A program made the position numbers and the translations under genes. The notes under the pieces were generated by a model that was not told the DNA's origin, made no database searches, and saw only the letters and a program-made list of their open reading frames with translations. From positions 1-41,624 of the IMG/VR virus record IMGVR_UViG_3300044546_001398: a DNA stretch of 41,624 bases. One strand, written 5' to 3'. This DNA comes from a virus. This document shows positions 5,280 through 13,944 of this stretch, piece after piece (positions within the stretch are counted from its first letter, which is position 1; every line of letters begins with the position of its first letter).

Positions 5280-6938
5280 AGACAGATCCCAAAAACCAAG
5301 CTGAGCGCCAATATTAGGATCGATTTGCGCGGATCGCTTACGAGATTGCAATTTAGAGTTGGCTTTAGATAGTGATTTTAAATCTTGCCATAGCTCAAAG
5401 TCTTGTGGTGATTGGTTTTCAGGGTTTGCGCGAGTGGTTAGACTATTTACAGCCCCGCTTTCGCGGTTGATTGCGGTAGATGTTTCTCCTACCGATCCTT
5501 TCTTACTCTTGCGAGTCTTACTCGGTTGGCGCTTCTTCCCATGCGTTGCATGATCCACGCCCTTAAATTCCCCCGATGAAGCGGGGTATGGTTTCAAAAC
5601 CAAGCCTTTAAAAGCAACATTACGGATAACGGTTGAGGCGTTGCTATCTGCGTTGTCACCATGACCACAATTCAAGCATTTAAAAACAGCTTGAGATGGT
5701 CGAAACTCTTCGGAATAGTAGCCACACTGAGAGCAACCTTGAGAAGTGTGCGGTGCGGGTACTTTCACAAATATTCTTTCTGATGCTTTAGATTTAGTCT
5801 CTAGCATCGTTTTTGTTTTGCCGATCGCCACATCAAGAAGCGCTTTATTTAAGCCAGCTTTTGCAGCCGCGCCATTAGGTAGAAACGCGCCATTTTCACC
5901 AGCTTTCGCCTTTGGTGCGCGTACCATATTTTTAACCTTGGTATCCTCAATGGCAATGCTTTGATATTCACTCACATACTTGGATGTGAGCTTATGAATA
6001 AAGCGATCGCGTTGCCTAGCGATTTTAAGATGCACTTTAGCTAGTTTAGAGCGTTTAGCTTTTAGACGGTTAGAGCCATCTTTTGAGCGTGAGATAGAGC
6101 GCTGAATACGAGCTAATTTCTTAGCTTGCAATTTGGCATAGCGTTTTGATTTATGCAATCTTCCATCACTATCAGCAATAGGAGCGACTACACCAAAATC
6201 TAAGCCTACTTCTTGCTTTTTTGCTGGTTTAACGGGCTTTACGTCTACCGTGCTAGTGAATTGCACATAATAGCCGTCAGCCTTTTTGACGATGCGTACA
6301 ATTGTATGATTACCAGCATAGCGACGGTAGAATCCCTTGCATTTGATTGACCCTAGCTTTGGATAGTCAATTAATGCATTGTCATTACCCAAGGGCGAAA
6401 TATTAACGTATATCCGACCATTGCCGTTAGAAAAGCTTTCTAATTTATCAGCTTTCTTTTTGTAACGTGGTCTGCCTTTTTTCCCCTTGCGGTACTGAGT
6501 CCATGCATCAATTAGGTTATCCACAACAGATCGCCGTGATTCGCTATCGATAGGGTGCAAAAAATCAGGACATCGCATATTAGCGATAAAGCGATAATTT
6601 TTAACGTGCTTAAATGGCTCTTCAATATCCCGATGTTTGCGGATGTCGCATTTATCAGGATAGTAAGCACAGCAAAGCCCGTATTGATTATCAGGATTTA
6701 CATACTCAATCCCGTCGATTTTGCATGATTTTCGCCATTGCCATACTTCAGGACTATACTCTGCCCATTCTTGTTTTGCCCTCCAATAACGTTGCTGATC
6801 TTCCTCAAGCAGACTTAAACCAACATTCCATACCCATTTAAGTTGAGTAAGCCACATATCAATTTGTGCGCTTTGCTCAATCGTGGGAGACAACTTAAAT
6901 TCAGCTATCTTTTTAGTAGTGGCTTCATTGCTAGTCAT
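5262..6938 (-). CDS. TnpB/Cas12-like RuvC nuclease fused to a CRISPR array
   Basis: 558 residues. N-terminal ~230 residues are the TnpB/OrfB helical and beta region (LKWVWNVGLSLL near 33, YRKGKKGRPRYKKK near 149). The split RuvC is complete: Asp247 in GLDFG, Glu331 in IAIEDTKV, Asp431 in NADSNAS, so cleavage is expected. A zinc ribbon sits between motifs II and III (Cys402, 405, 421, 424). After motif III there is a ~115-residue basic tail ending SGEASG, whose last codons and TAA stop lie in the first CRISPR repeat. TnpB usually has about 350-450 residues, so the protein is long for TnpB and in the range of small type V (V-U/Cas12f-like) effectors. No TnpA, Tn7 genes or adaptation genes. Divergent XRE regulator upstream suggests repression. 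Plain IS605-family TnpB remains the alternative. Confidence 0.85.
   Translation of the reverse strand: MTSNEATTKKIAEFKLSPTIEQSAQIDMWLTQLKWVWNVGLSLLEEDQQRYWRAKQEWAEYSPEVWQWRKSCKIDGIEYVNPDNQYGLCCAYYPDKCDIRKHRDIEEPFKHVKNYRFIANMRCPDFLHPIDSESRRSVVDNLIDAWTQYRKGKKGRPRYKKKADKLESFSNGNGRIYVNISPLGNDNALIDYPKLGSIKCKGFYRRYAGNHTIVRIVKKADGYYVQFTSTVDVKPVKPAKKQEVGLDFGVVAPIADSDGRLHKSKRYAKLQAKKLARIQRSISRSKDGSNRLKAKRSKLAKVHLKIARQRDRFIHKLTSKYVSEYQSIAIEDTKVKNMVRAPKAKAGENGAFLPNGAAAKAGLNKALLDVAIGKTKTMLETKSKASERIFVKVPAPHTSQGCSQCGYYSEEFRPSQAVFKCLNCGHGDNADSNASTVIRNVAFKGLVLKPYPASSGEFKGVDHATHGKKRQPSKTRKSKKGSVGETSTAINRESGAVNSLTTRANPENQSPQDFELWQDLKSLSKANSKLQSRKRSAQIDPNIGAQLGFWDLSGEASG
5455..5586 (-). ncRNA. Candidate structured guide scaffold overlapping the nuclease 3' coding end
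   Basis: Read on the minus strand, four hairpins follow one another: CCCCG/CGGGG (5571-5586), ACTC-GCAA-GAGT (5505-5516), CGGTAG/CTACCG (5474-5494) and CCGC-GAAA-GCGG (5455-5466). Two are capped by GNRA tetraloops. They lie in the low-complexity C-terminal tail of the nuclease gene, upstream of and in the same direction as the first repeat. TnpB omegaRNAs are known to overlap the 3' end of tnpB and to be followed directly by the guide. By analogy this may be an omegaRNA- or tracr-like scaffold. Boundaries are guesses. Confidence 0.5.
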
Positions 6939-7002
6939 ATACTGATAGTATCATAGTATTGATACTATTGACAAGCTTTTAATACAAGCTTTTAATTGTG
7001 AT
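6939..7002. promoter_or_regulatory. Divergent promoter-operator between nuclease and XRE regulator
   Basis: Minus strand: TTGTCA, 18 bases, TACTAT leading to the nuclease gene. Plus strand: TTGACA (6968-6973), 17 bases, TTTAAT (6991-6996) leading to the XRE gene at 7003, so its leader would be nearly absent. The region holds interleaved inverted copies of ATAGTAT (about 6947-6968) and a 12-base direct repeat CAAGCTTTTAAT at 6972-6983 and 6985-6996 (13-base period). These look like operators controlling both genes. Confidence 0.6.
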
Positions 7003-7212
7003 ATGGCTTTAAGAAATATAGTTAAAGAATTTCTGGAAGAAAGAAAAATAACCGCTTATCAGTTCGTCAAAGAAACGGGGATAAGCGGTACAACTGGCTA
7101 TGAGTTAGCGCGTAACCCTTGGCATATACCATCTACAGGCTCAATCGCTAAAATCTGCGATGCCTACAAGATTCAGCCATCTAAAATTATTGTTTGGGTA
7201 GAGAATGAATAA
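7003..7212 (+). CDS. Small XRE/Cro-type regulator
   Basis: 69 residues forming one helix-turn-helix domain: VKEFLEERKITAYQFVKETG (helices 1-2), GISGTTGYELARN as recognition region, then SIAKICDAYKIQPSKII (helices 4-5). The pattern, residue spacing and size match minimal Cro/C1-type repressors. It is transcribed away from the TnpB/Cas12-like gene across a shared operator region, so it probably represses the nuclease and itself. It converges with the tape measure gene, whose stop is 30 bases beyond. Confidence 0.75.
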   Translation: MALRNIVKEFLEERKITAYQFVKETGISGTTGYELARNPWHIPSTGSIAKICDAYKIQPSKIIVWVENE

Positions 7213-7241
7213 CGATCGCTTAATCCAAACTTTTAGTTATT

Positions 7242-10200
7242 CTACATACTCAGCGCCGCCGATCGTGCCATCTCTCTCTGTATCTGTAAAGCGATCTCTG
7301 TAGCATTACCACTGCCAGTGGTTACATTTACGTTATAGGTTTTATTGCCGCCCGAATTATTAAGCACGTTCTTGGTTTGGTTTGCTGGTAGCACGTTAGA
7401 GCCTCTAGGCAATGTCACCAGCTCAGCACCTTTTTCCCCAACCAATGCCGCACCCCCGACAAAGTTTGTAACGCCACGCGCAAACTTAGGTAAAGTGCTA
7501 GCTCCTAACGCCGCCCTATTTACTTCATCCTGATTATTTAGAGCTTTAGCATCTCCTTTAGGACTAGTGCCAATACCAGCTACAGCCCCAAACTTAGAAT
7601 CACCTTTAGCTAACGTGAGAGCGCTGATAATTTGCTGTGCAGACTTACCAAGGATTTGTTGAATCTCTATGGCAGATGCTTTATCTAAGGCTCTCTGAGA
7701 TTCCTTAAATGCTCTCTCACGTTCAATTTTCTGATCCTCAAAGGCGCGATCAAGTGCTAGTTCTTTCTCTTTTTGAGCGAGCTTAATCGTCTCTAACTCA
7801 GCATCAGCAGCTTTCTTAGCTGCTAAGTCCTCGTTAGTTTGCTGAAGTTTTAAAGCCCTCTCATCGGCTGCTTGTTGTGTTTTCAGCGCTGCAAGTTCGC
7901 CACGCTCAAAGGCTAATTTACTCGCTTGTAATTCAGCTTCGATCTTTTGCTTTTCAGGTTTGAGAACAGTGTTTTCAAAGTTAAGCTTGGCAGTGTTTTG
8001 CTCAGCATCAAAGGCAAGCTTAGCAGCATTTTGTTCAGCTTCAAAAACTTTGTCACTAGCTTGTTTTTCTTCAGTGCGCTTTGCAACTTCAGCCTTATCA
8101 ATTTCAGCTTGCTTAGCTTTGTTCGCTTTATCAAGTTCAGCAATAGCAAACTCTACTTTTTTCTGTTCCTCACCGTTGGCAATCGCAGATATTTGGGCGA
8201 TTTGCTTAGCCTTAGCTACTAATTGTTCTTGGGATTCAGTACCACCAGCTACGCCTTGAGTAGCAGCTTGTGCTCTAATGCGTTCTTCTTCTTCGATTTG
8301 CGCCGCAATCTTGGCGCGATCTTCTGGTTTAGCAGTGGCGATCGCACCCTCATTACTGATTAGCTGCTTAGCACCTGATAGAGCCTCACTTGCTTGTTTG
8401 TCACGTTGAGCGCGTTGCGCTGCAAATGCCTCATCGTCCTTACGTTGTTTCTCTGCTCTCTGTTCTTTAAGCGCGTTTTGCTTATCGTCAAATGCCTGTT
8501 TGAGTGCGTTGAGTTTCTCCTCATTCGCCCGCTTCTTAGCATCAAGAGCATCTTCAAGTTGTAGCTTTTTGGCGTTCTGAGTATCATCAAATGCCCTTTG
8601 CTTGTCTTGTAGAGCTAGGGTTTGCTTTTCCTTCAGCGCTTCAGTTTCTAGCGCTTGTCTGCGATCTAGCTCACCTTTTGCGAGTGCGTTTTTCTCTTCG
8701 ATAGCCTTGATAGCATCAGCATTTTCGCGATCGCGCTTGGTTTTGCCATCGTCAAAGGAGCGCTTGATTGATTTTTCTGCGTCTTGGTTTTGGTTTTCTC
8801 GTAGCTGTTTAGCTCTATCCCTTTCAGCATCAGATACAGCCTTAACCGCTTCCTCTTCCTTTTTGAGTACAGCAATTTTTTGATCCGATTGGGCGATCAA
8901 TGTTTTCCGAGAATCAATCTCTAATTTGTTAGCAGCTTGGTCTACTCCTTTCTGCTTACCGATAGCCTCTAGATCGGATACTTCTTGCTTTAATCGTTCG
9001 CTGGTAGCAGCTAGTTGTTTTTGGTATTCCTTGTTTTCTTTAATTGACAACTGAGTTGCGCGACGTTCAAAGTCAATGCCAGTGCCATATTTACCGATAA
9101 GATTGACGGCTGGCTGAAAACCAGAGCTAAGTGTTGTAATCGCGTTACTATAAGCGATCGCAGTCTTTTGCGCCTCTAATTGTTGTTGAGTAATAAAGCC
9201 AAATTGCGAACCAAATTTAGAAGCCCCTGACTCAGCACCGATTAAAGCATTGCTTAAATTGGTGATTGCAAGCGCCGCCCCTTGTATTGGATTCTCTACC
9301 TTATCAAATCCACCTGCTAGCTTATCGGTAAACGATTGTGAAGTAGCAGTCGCTTGTTTTAATTTCGCATCTACAGCCGTACTTTTGTTTAGAATTTTGT
9401 CGAATGCATCCTCAGCTTTATTGCTGTTAATTTCGCCAAATAAGTTAGCTGTATTTCGGACAGATTCAAAGGCTAAATAGACAACCCCTAAAGTTGCCAC
9501 TAATGGAGCCATAGCCACAACTATAGACGCAATAGCTTTAACAGCAACCACAGCAAAAGTACCAGCCAGAATCGTGCCTTTAGCTAACAATGCTCCAACA
9601 GATACCAAAGCGCCTGTCACTGTGGTAGTAGCTGTAGTTGCGAACGTCACAAACCCAGCCGCCGCCGCTTTGGTTGCTACTCCTAAGCCTACAAACGATG
9701 TGGCGGTTACGGTGTTAGCAGTGGCTAGCCCTGTAGTCGCCACGGTAGAAGCCGCCGCCTGAATGCCAAATAATTTTAGTCCACCAATAAAAGCAGGGGC
9801 AGCCGCGCCGATCGCAGTGAGAGCCGCGCCCAATGTGGCGACACCTCCAACTAATCCAATAACGCCGCCTATAACTGTTTGCAATGGTGCGGGTAATTGG
9901 TTGAATACGTCAACAGCCGCGCCTACAGCCGCTACTAATGGCGCAAAAGCTACCTGTGCGCCGCGCCCTAAATTGACTAAAGCTTCATTGATTTTGTTGA
10001 TTGCTGCTGTAATTTGACCTTCAGCAGATTTAGCGACAATATCAAAGCCTTGCTGTGCTTTTCCTGATGCATTGCCAACAGCTACTAGATTTGCATTAAA
10101 GTTCTTAAGGTCGTCGTTAAGTAAAGGGACAACAGCAGTTAAACCATCAATATCTGTAAAGATTTTAGATAGCTGACTACTGGTGTTTAAGCCAGCCGCT

Positions 10201-12158
10201 TTTAATCGATTGAGTACACCTGTTAATCCTTCAGTTTTAAGCGTTGTAGCAGCGTTAGTGATCCCAATAGCCTCCAACACTTTTTGTGCGGATTGCGTGG
10301 GCTTGACCAAGTTGACAATCGCCTGTCTAATACCACTAACCGCAGTCTCGGTTTTAACGCCTTTAATCGTAACGCTTGCTATGGCAGCGTTTAACTCGTT
10401 TAGTGTTACGCCCGCACTTGCAGCAATTGGCGCAACTTTACCAAGCTGACCAGCAAATAGCCCGATCGTTGTTTTACCTTTATCCTGCACAACTGCTAAT
10501 TGGTCTACCACATTAGCAGCATCGCTAGCAGCTAAACCATAGGCATTCAAAATTGAGGTAGTTGCATCAGCTACCGTAGCTGTGTCAGTAAAACCAGCTT
10601 TAGCACCTAATACCGATACTCTGGCAATCTCTGATGCATCAGCAGCATTAATAAATCCACTAGATAGAATTTCATATTGTGCTGTTAATATTTCGGTGCT
10701 GGTTACTTGATTGTTTAAATCCTTTGATAGCTTGATAGCTGTATTAGCAAAAGCGTTGGATTGAGTAGATAATGTCGCTACTTTAGTTTTGGCAGTATCA
10801 AAGCCTAAAAATGCCTGATTCGCAGCGCTAGAAACTTGGTTAAAAGTAGTTCCAATCCGTTCTAATGTCTGTGATGTATTTTGTAGTTGCTCAGCTAAAT
10901 CTCGCGCTTTCTCAGTAGTAGCGCCAATGAACTGATTAAAAGTTACAGGACTCGCATCGTCAAATCCTTTCTTGATTTTGTCAAGATTGAGTTTATTAAT
11001 TTCACTCGCTAGAGCTTTAGCGTTAGCAATATCCGCAGGGTTGAAAATCTTTGCGTCAATCGCGGCAATTTGCTGCTTATATCTAAGTGTTTCTTGTGCA
11101 ATTCGGGCGGATTCTTTGTCAGCGCCATCAGATACTCGTACAGTGCTAGCAGCTTTTTGTTTTTCTAGTTGAGCAATTACTGCATCAGAATTGCTTTTTG
11201 ATTGTGGTTTTGTTGATGATTTTTCAGCGTCAGAGATCGCTTTAGCTGCTCTTGCTGACTCTGTTCTTGCTAGCGCTTCTGACTCTTTTCTTTGCCTATC
11301 TAATCTTGCTTTTTCTGCTATTTCCAGTTTAGTAGCAGATGCAATTTTAGCAGCTTCAATCTTGGCATTAGAAGCTAATTCCGCCGCTTCTAATTTTGCG
11401 ATTGCCGCACTGTCAGCAGCCGTTATTTTGGCAGTTGTGGCAAGTTTAGCAGCTTCGATTTTACTTTCATTACTTAGTTCCGCAGTACGCAATTTAACAG
11501 CATTAGAGTCTTTATTTGCAGCTAATTTTGCATCGCTAGCAATCTTTATTGATTCAATCTTAGTAACTGCTGCCACTTCATTAGCGATCGCTTTTGCTGA
11601 CAAATTTAATCGCAATGCTTCAATCTTGGCATTGGAAGCTATTTGAGCCGCTTCTAGCTTTGCAATTGTTGAGGCTTCTACAGCACTAACCTTAGTGGCA
11701 GATGCAATCCTAGCGGCTTCTAATTTGGCGATCGTTGATATTTCTGCATTACTGATTTTTGTAGCAGATGCTATTCTCGCAGCTTCTAATCTAGATTGCG
11801 CTGCTATTTCAGCGTTAACGACTTTGGTAGCATTGCCATCTTTAGCAGCTAAAACTTTAGCGTTAGCTGCTATTTGAGCCGACTCTAATTTAGCGATCGC
11901 GCCAACTTCTAACGCTGAGACTTTTGAAGCTCCTGTTAATCTAGCTGCGTCAACTTTAGCTTGTGACGCAATTTGAGCAGCTTCTACTCTTGCGACGGAT
12001 GCAATCTGAGTTTTTTCAATGCCAGTAAATTTACTTAAATCGATATTAAGTGCAGGTAATTTGATATTGCCGATCGCAGATTGCAGTAATTTGATGTCAC
12101 CGATCGCCTTGTCGATGCCATCAAAACTAACTCTAATTGCATAATTCTCATCAGCCAT
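7242..12158 (-). CDS. Tail tape measure protein
   Basis: About 1638 residues from ATG 12158 (MADENYAIRVSF); a GTG nine bases earlier is the alternative. Residues about 45-330 are a long Ala/Lys/Ser repeat region with units such as AKLEAARIASATK, predicted continuous coiled coil. Then a TP901-type tape measure domain (about 440-650: TSTEILTAQYEILSSG, TTSILNAYGLAASDAANVVD), a hydrophobic Ala/Gly/Val segment (about 740-900), a highly charged coiled coil (about 1130-1520) and a C-terminal LVGEKGAELVTLPRGSNVLP motif usual near tape measure ends. It sets siphovirus tail length; at roughly 0.15 nm per residue this predicts a tail near 240 nm. It follows the G/T chaperone genes directly. Confidence 0.92.
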   Translation of the reverse strand: MADENYAIRVSFDGIDKAIGDIKLLQSAIGNIKLPALNIDLSKFTGIEKTQIASVARVEAAQIASQAKVDAARLTGASKVSALEVGAIAKLESAQIAANAKVLAAKDGNATKVVNAEIAAQSRLEAARIASATKISNAEISTIAKLEAARIASATKVSAVEASTIAKLEAAQIASNAKIEALRLNLSAKAIANEVAAVTKIESIKIASDAKLAANKDSNAVKLRTAELSNESKIEAAKLATTAKITAADSAAIAKLEAAELASNAKIEAAKIASATKLEIAEKARLDRQRKESEALARTESARAAKAISDAEKSSTKPQSKSNSDAVIAQLEKQKAASTVRVSDGADKESARIAQETLRYKQQIAAIDAKIFNPADIANAKALASEINKLNLDKIKKGFDDASPVTFNQFIGATTEKARDLAEQLQNTSQTLERIGTTFNQVSSAANQAFLGFDTAKTKVATLSTQSNAFANTAIKLSKDLNNQVTSTEILTAQYEILSSGFINAADASEIARVSVLGAKAGFTDTATVADATTSILNAYGLAASDAANVVDQLAVVQDKGKTTIGLFAGQLGKVAPIAASAGVTLNELNAAIASVTIKGVKTETAVSGIRQAIVNLVKPTQSAQKVLEAIGITNAATTLKTEGLTGVLNRLKAAGLNTSSQLSKIFTDIDGLTAVVPLLNDDLKNFNANLVAVGNASGKAQQGFDIVAKSAEGQITAAINKINEALVNLGRGAQVAFAPLVAAVGAAVDVFNQLPAPLQTVIGGVIGLVGGVATLGAALTAIGAAAPAFIGGLKLFGIQAAASTVATTGLATANTVTATSFVGLGVATKAAAAGFVTFATTATTTVTGALVSVGALLAKGTILAGTFAVVAVKAIASIVVAMAPLVATLGVVYLAFESVRNTANLFGEINSNKAEDAFDKILNKSTAVDAKLKQATATSQSFTDKLAGGFDKVENPIQGAALAITNLSNALIGAESGASKFGSQFGFITQQQLEAQKTAIAYSNAITTLSSGFQPAVNLIGKYGTGIDFERRATQLSIKENKEYQKQLAATSERLKQEVSDLEAIGKQKGVDQAANKLEIDSRKTLIAQSDQKIAVLKKEEEAVKAVSDAERDRAKQLRENQNQDAEKSIKRSFDDGKTKRDRENADAIKAIEEKNALAKGELDRRQALETEALKEKQTLALQDKQRAFDDTQNAKKLQLEDALDAKKRANEEKLNALKQAFDDKQNALKEQRAEKQRKDDEAFAAQRAQRDKQASEALSGAKQLISNEGAIATAKPEDRAKIAAQIEEEERIRAQAATQGVAGGTESQEQLVAKAKQIAQISAIANGEEQKKVEFAIAELDKANKAKQAEIDKAEVAKRTEEKQASDKVFEAEQNAAKLAFDAEQNTAKLNFENTVLKPEKQKIEAELQASKLAFERGELAALKTQQAADERALKLQQTNEDLAAKKAADAELETIKLAQKEKELALDRAFEDQKIERERAFKESQRALDKASAIEIQQILGKSAQQIISALTLAKGDSKFGAVAGIGTSPKGDAKALNNQDEVNRAALGASTLPKFARGVTNFVGGAALVGEKGAELVTLPRGSNVLPANQTKNVLNNSGGNKTYNVNVTTGSGNATEIALQIQREMARSAALSM

Positions 12159-12159
12159 A

Positions 12160-12908
12160 TCAATCACCCGCTAATAATTCAATCGTCTCGTAATCGCAAA
12201 TTTCAACTACCCAATTCGGTATTTTGCCTTCCTTAAATAGCTTCGCAAATTTCTTAGCAAACCTAACGCTCATCTGCTTTTTGGCTTGCATTCTCCGCAA
12301 TGCCTGCAATGATGGTGTCAAAGATCGGAAAGCTTTCTCACGGTCTTTAAAATCACCAGTAGCCAACGTATTTCGCGCCGCAATAACCTCTAGCTCAGCC
12401 GATCGCTGTAACTCTTGCTCATTGATATAAGCAAGATGCGATCTGATTACGCTTATTCGTTGCTGTCCAAATCCATCTCTGAATTTTGGAGCAAAGCAAC
12501 TTGATGTGAGTTTGAGGTAGATTTGATTCCACTCTTCTTCGATGTCTTTAACGGTACGGTTGGATCGTCTTCCTTTCCCTCCGTCACTGGTTCATCGAGT
12601 TCATAGCTTTCTGTAATGCCCTCACGTTCTGAGACAAAAGTTAACCATAGCGCCTCGATCAAAGGCATTGATTTTTTGAGTTGCGCTGTAATTTCTTCAC
12701 GGCTTACAGATAATCGCACTGATAACCATGCAGATACCTGAACGATTTTCCATTCAGTATTGGCACTGGTTGAGCTAAGGTCGGTAGCGATCGCCTTATC
12801 GACTGCGATCGTTTCATTAACAGTTAGTTCCCCTAGCAATGGGATTTCAACACCAAAAACGGTTTTAGATTTAAAGGTAGGCTTTTGCTCAATCTCAAAA
12901 ATTAGCAT
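12160..12908 (-). CDS. Tail assembly chaperone GT fusion made by -1 frameshift
   Basis: A second frame, open and coding-like but without a start codon of its own, overlaps the end of the G-like gene and runs to TGA at 12160. A slippery heptamer G GGA AAG lies at 12579-12573 in the G frame (codons 111-112), the same heptamer used by phage lambda G/T. A -1 slip there joins 112 G residues to 137 T residues (GRRSNRTVKDIEEEWNQIY, later SHLAYINEQELQRSAELEV), a 249-residue product. Lambda-type GT fusions bind tape measure and tail tube protein during tail assembly, and this one ends two bases before the tape measure start. Confidence 0.8.
12453..12908 (-). CDS. Tail assembly chaperone, G-like short product
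   Basis: 151 residues from ATG 12908. Beta-rich N-terminal half (KTVFGVEIPLLGELTVNET) and helical middle (ALWLTFVSERE), then an acidic, disordered tail (DEPVTEGKEDDP) holding the frameshift site. Size and place between tail tube and tape measure match gpG-type chaperones. Termination at 12453 gives this product; slippage at 12579-12573 gives the longer GT form. Confidence 0.75.
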   Translation of the reverse strand: MLIFEIEQKPTFKSKTVFGVEIPLLGELTVNETIAVDKAIATDLSSTSANTEWKIVQVSAWLSVRLSVSREEITAQLKKSMPLIEALWLTFVSEREGITESYELDEPVTEGKEDDPTVPLKTSKKSGIKSTSNSHQVALLQNSEMDLDSNE

Positions 12909-13114
12909 ATTTGCAAAGTGATATTTTGATGTGTATTAATGTCTATTTTAGGGATTAATACAGTGGCAACCAAAACGCGATCGCCACTGTATAGATCCAC
13001 TCTCGTATCTTGCATAAACTCTTCTTTCAGATAAAGCATTTCGGCAATAAGCTGCTTGCCGTTTATGGTGCAGCTTATTGCGTAGGCTTTAGGAGAGATT
13101 AGATATTCATGCAT
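12902..13114 (-). CDS. Small tail-operon protein
   Basis: 70 residues starting MHEYLISPKAYAISCTINGK. Its ATG overlaps the tail tube stop (TAATG), and its end overlaps the G-like gene by seven bases, so all are coupled. Predicted all-beta with alternating hydrophobic residues, no signal peptide. The position suggests a tail or head-tail joining role. Family not recognised. Confidence 0.6.
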   Translation of the reverse strand: MHEYLISPKAYAISCTINGKQLIAEMLYLKEEFMQDTRVDLYSGDRVLVATVLIPKIDINTHQNITLQIC

Positions 13115-13893
13115 TAGGTGACAACAGCGGGATCTGTGTATACAGTGCCATTAACCTTGAAAGGTAGGCTTTGCTTGGAAATTGCGCCAGCCTGTACGTC
13201 AATAGTCTGGTCTGTGCAATAGCAGATACCACGGCGAACCAGTCCTGAAGTGTAGCCAGTAGCAGGGGGAGGAGTAGTGACAACGACCCACATGTAACTC
13301 CCTGGAGTCGATATTACAGTTGTTCCATCGATCGCAGTAGCGCCGATCGTTAAGTTCGCAACAGTAGTTAGTCCAGCATCGATAGAACTAAAAGCCCCAT
13401 CGCAGCTAAATTCACCCGCGCCGCTAACGATTTGACCTTGATCGAACAGGGTACTATCAAAGGTACGTAACTGCTCATCAGAAAGCGTTACTGTACCAGT
13501 AGCAGTGCTTCTTGCTCCAAGGGGAATAAAGTTAGAGCTAGTGCTGTTGATTGGGATTGCTAGATGATTCGCATCTAATGAAATCGAGCCAGTCGCTGTA
13601 TATGGACCGCTTCCTGTTGAAAGCGCCGTACTAACAGCAGTTGTAACCGTTGCGCTAACTACGTTTCCAGTCAGAGGATCGGTAAATGGTAGGCAAGTTC
13701 CAGCAGGGATTTTAATTGTTTGTCCAGAAGTTGCAACGCTATAAGATACTGCGACAGAAGTGGCATTCTTAATAGCAGCCGTGGTAACGGTAATCGTAAT
13801 GCGCTTAGGGTAATCGGTATCGCCTTTACCTAAAGGCACGATCTCAACCTTAGCGCCGTTACCCGTCTCAAATGTCGTGAGTTTCTCACCCAT
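13114..13893 (-). CDS. Major tail tube protein candidate
   Basis: 259 residues starting MGEKLTTFETGNGAKVEIVP. Thr/Ser/Gly/Val-rich, beta-sheet composition without long helices. An early segment of about 100 residues (TTAAIKNATSVAVSYSVA) resembles an inserted Ig-like beta module. A position just upstream of the chaperone pair and tape measure is where siphoviruses place the tail tube gene, and it is the first gene of this minus-strand operon. Identification rests on order and composition rather than a recognised motif. Confidence 0.65.
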   Translation of the reverse strand: MGEKLTTFETGNGAKVEIVPLGKGDTDYPKRITITVTTAAIKNATSVAVSYSVATSGQTIKIPAGTCLPFTDPLTGNVVSATVTTAVSTALSTGSGPYTATGSISLDANHLAIPINSTSSNFIPLGARSTATGTVTLSDEQLRTFDSTLFDQGQIVSGAGEFSCDGAFSSIDAGLTTVANLTIGATAIDGTTVISTPGSYMWVVVTTPPPATGYTSGLVRRGICYCTDQTIDVQAGAISKQSLPFKVNGTVYTDPAVVT

Positions 13894-13944
13894 GATGATT
13901 TAATCCTAGATACTTTATCCCCTAGAATCGCATCAATAAATGGC

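Noticed and set aside
5330-5343. Partial repeat match inside the nuclease gene as an anti-repeat (tracrRNA)
   Set aside because: Only 11 of 14 bases match, it reads in the same sense rather than as a complement, and HIP1 explains most of it; noted in the scaffold finding but not called.
5262-6938. Cas12k (type V-K transposon) identity
   Set aside because: Catalytic Asp, Glu and Asp are intact and there are no tnsB, tnsC or tniQ genes in the window.
9574-10017. Open plus-strand frames across the tape measure gene
   Set aside because: They are Ala/Thr/Pro-rich mirror images of the Ala-rich minus-strand tape measure and have no ribosome sites.
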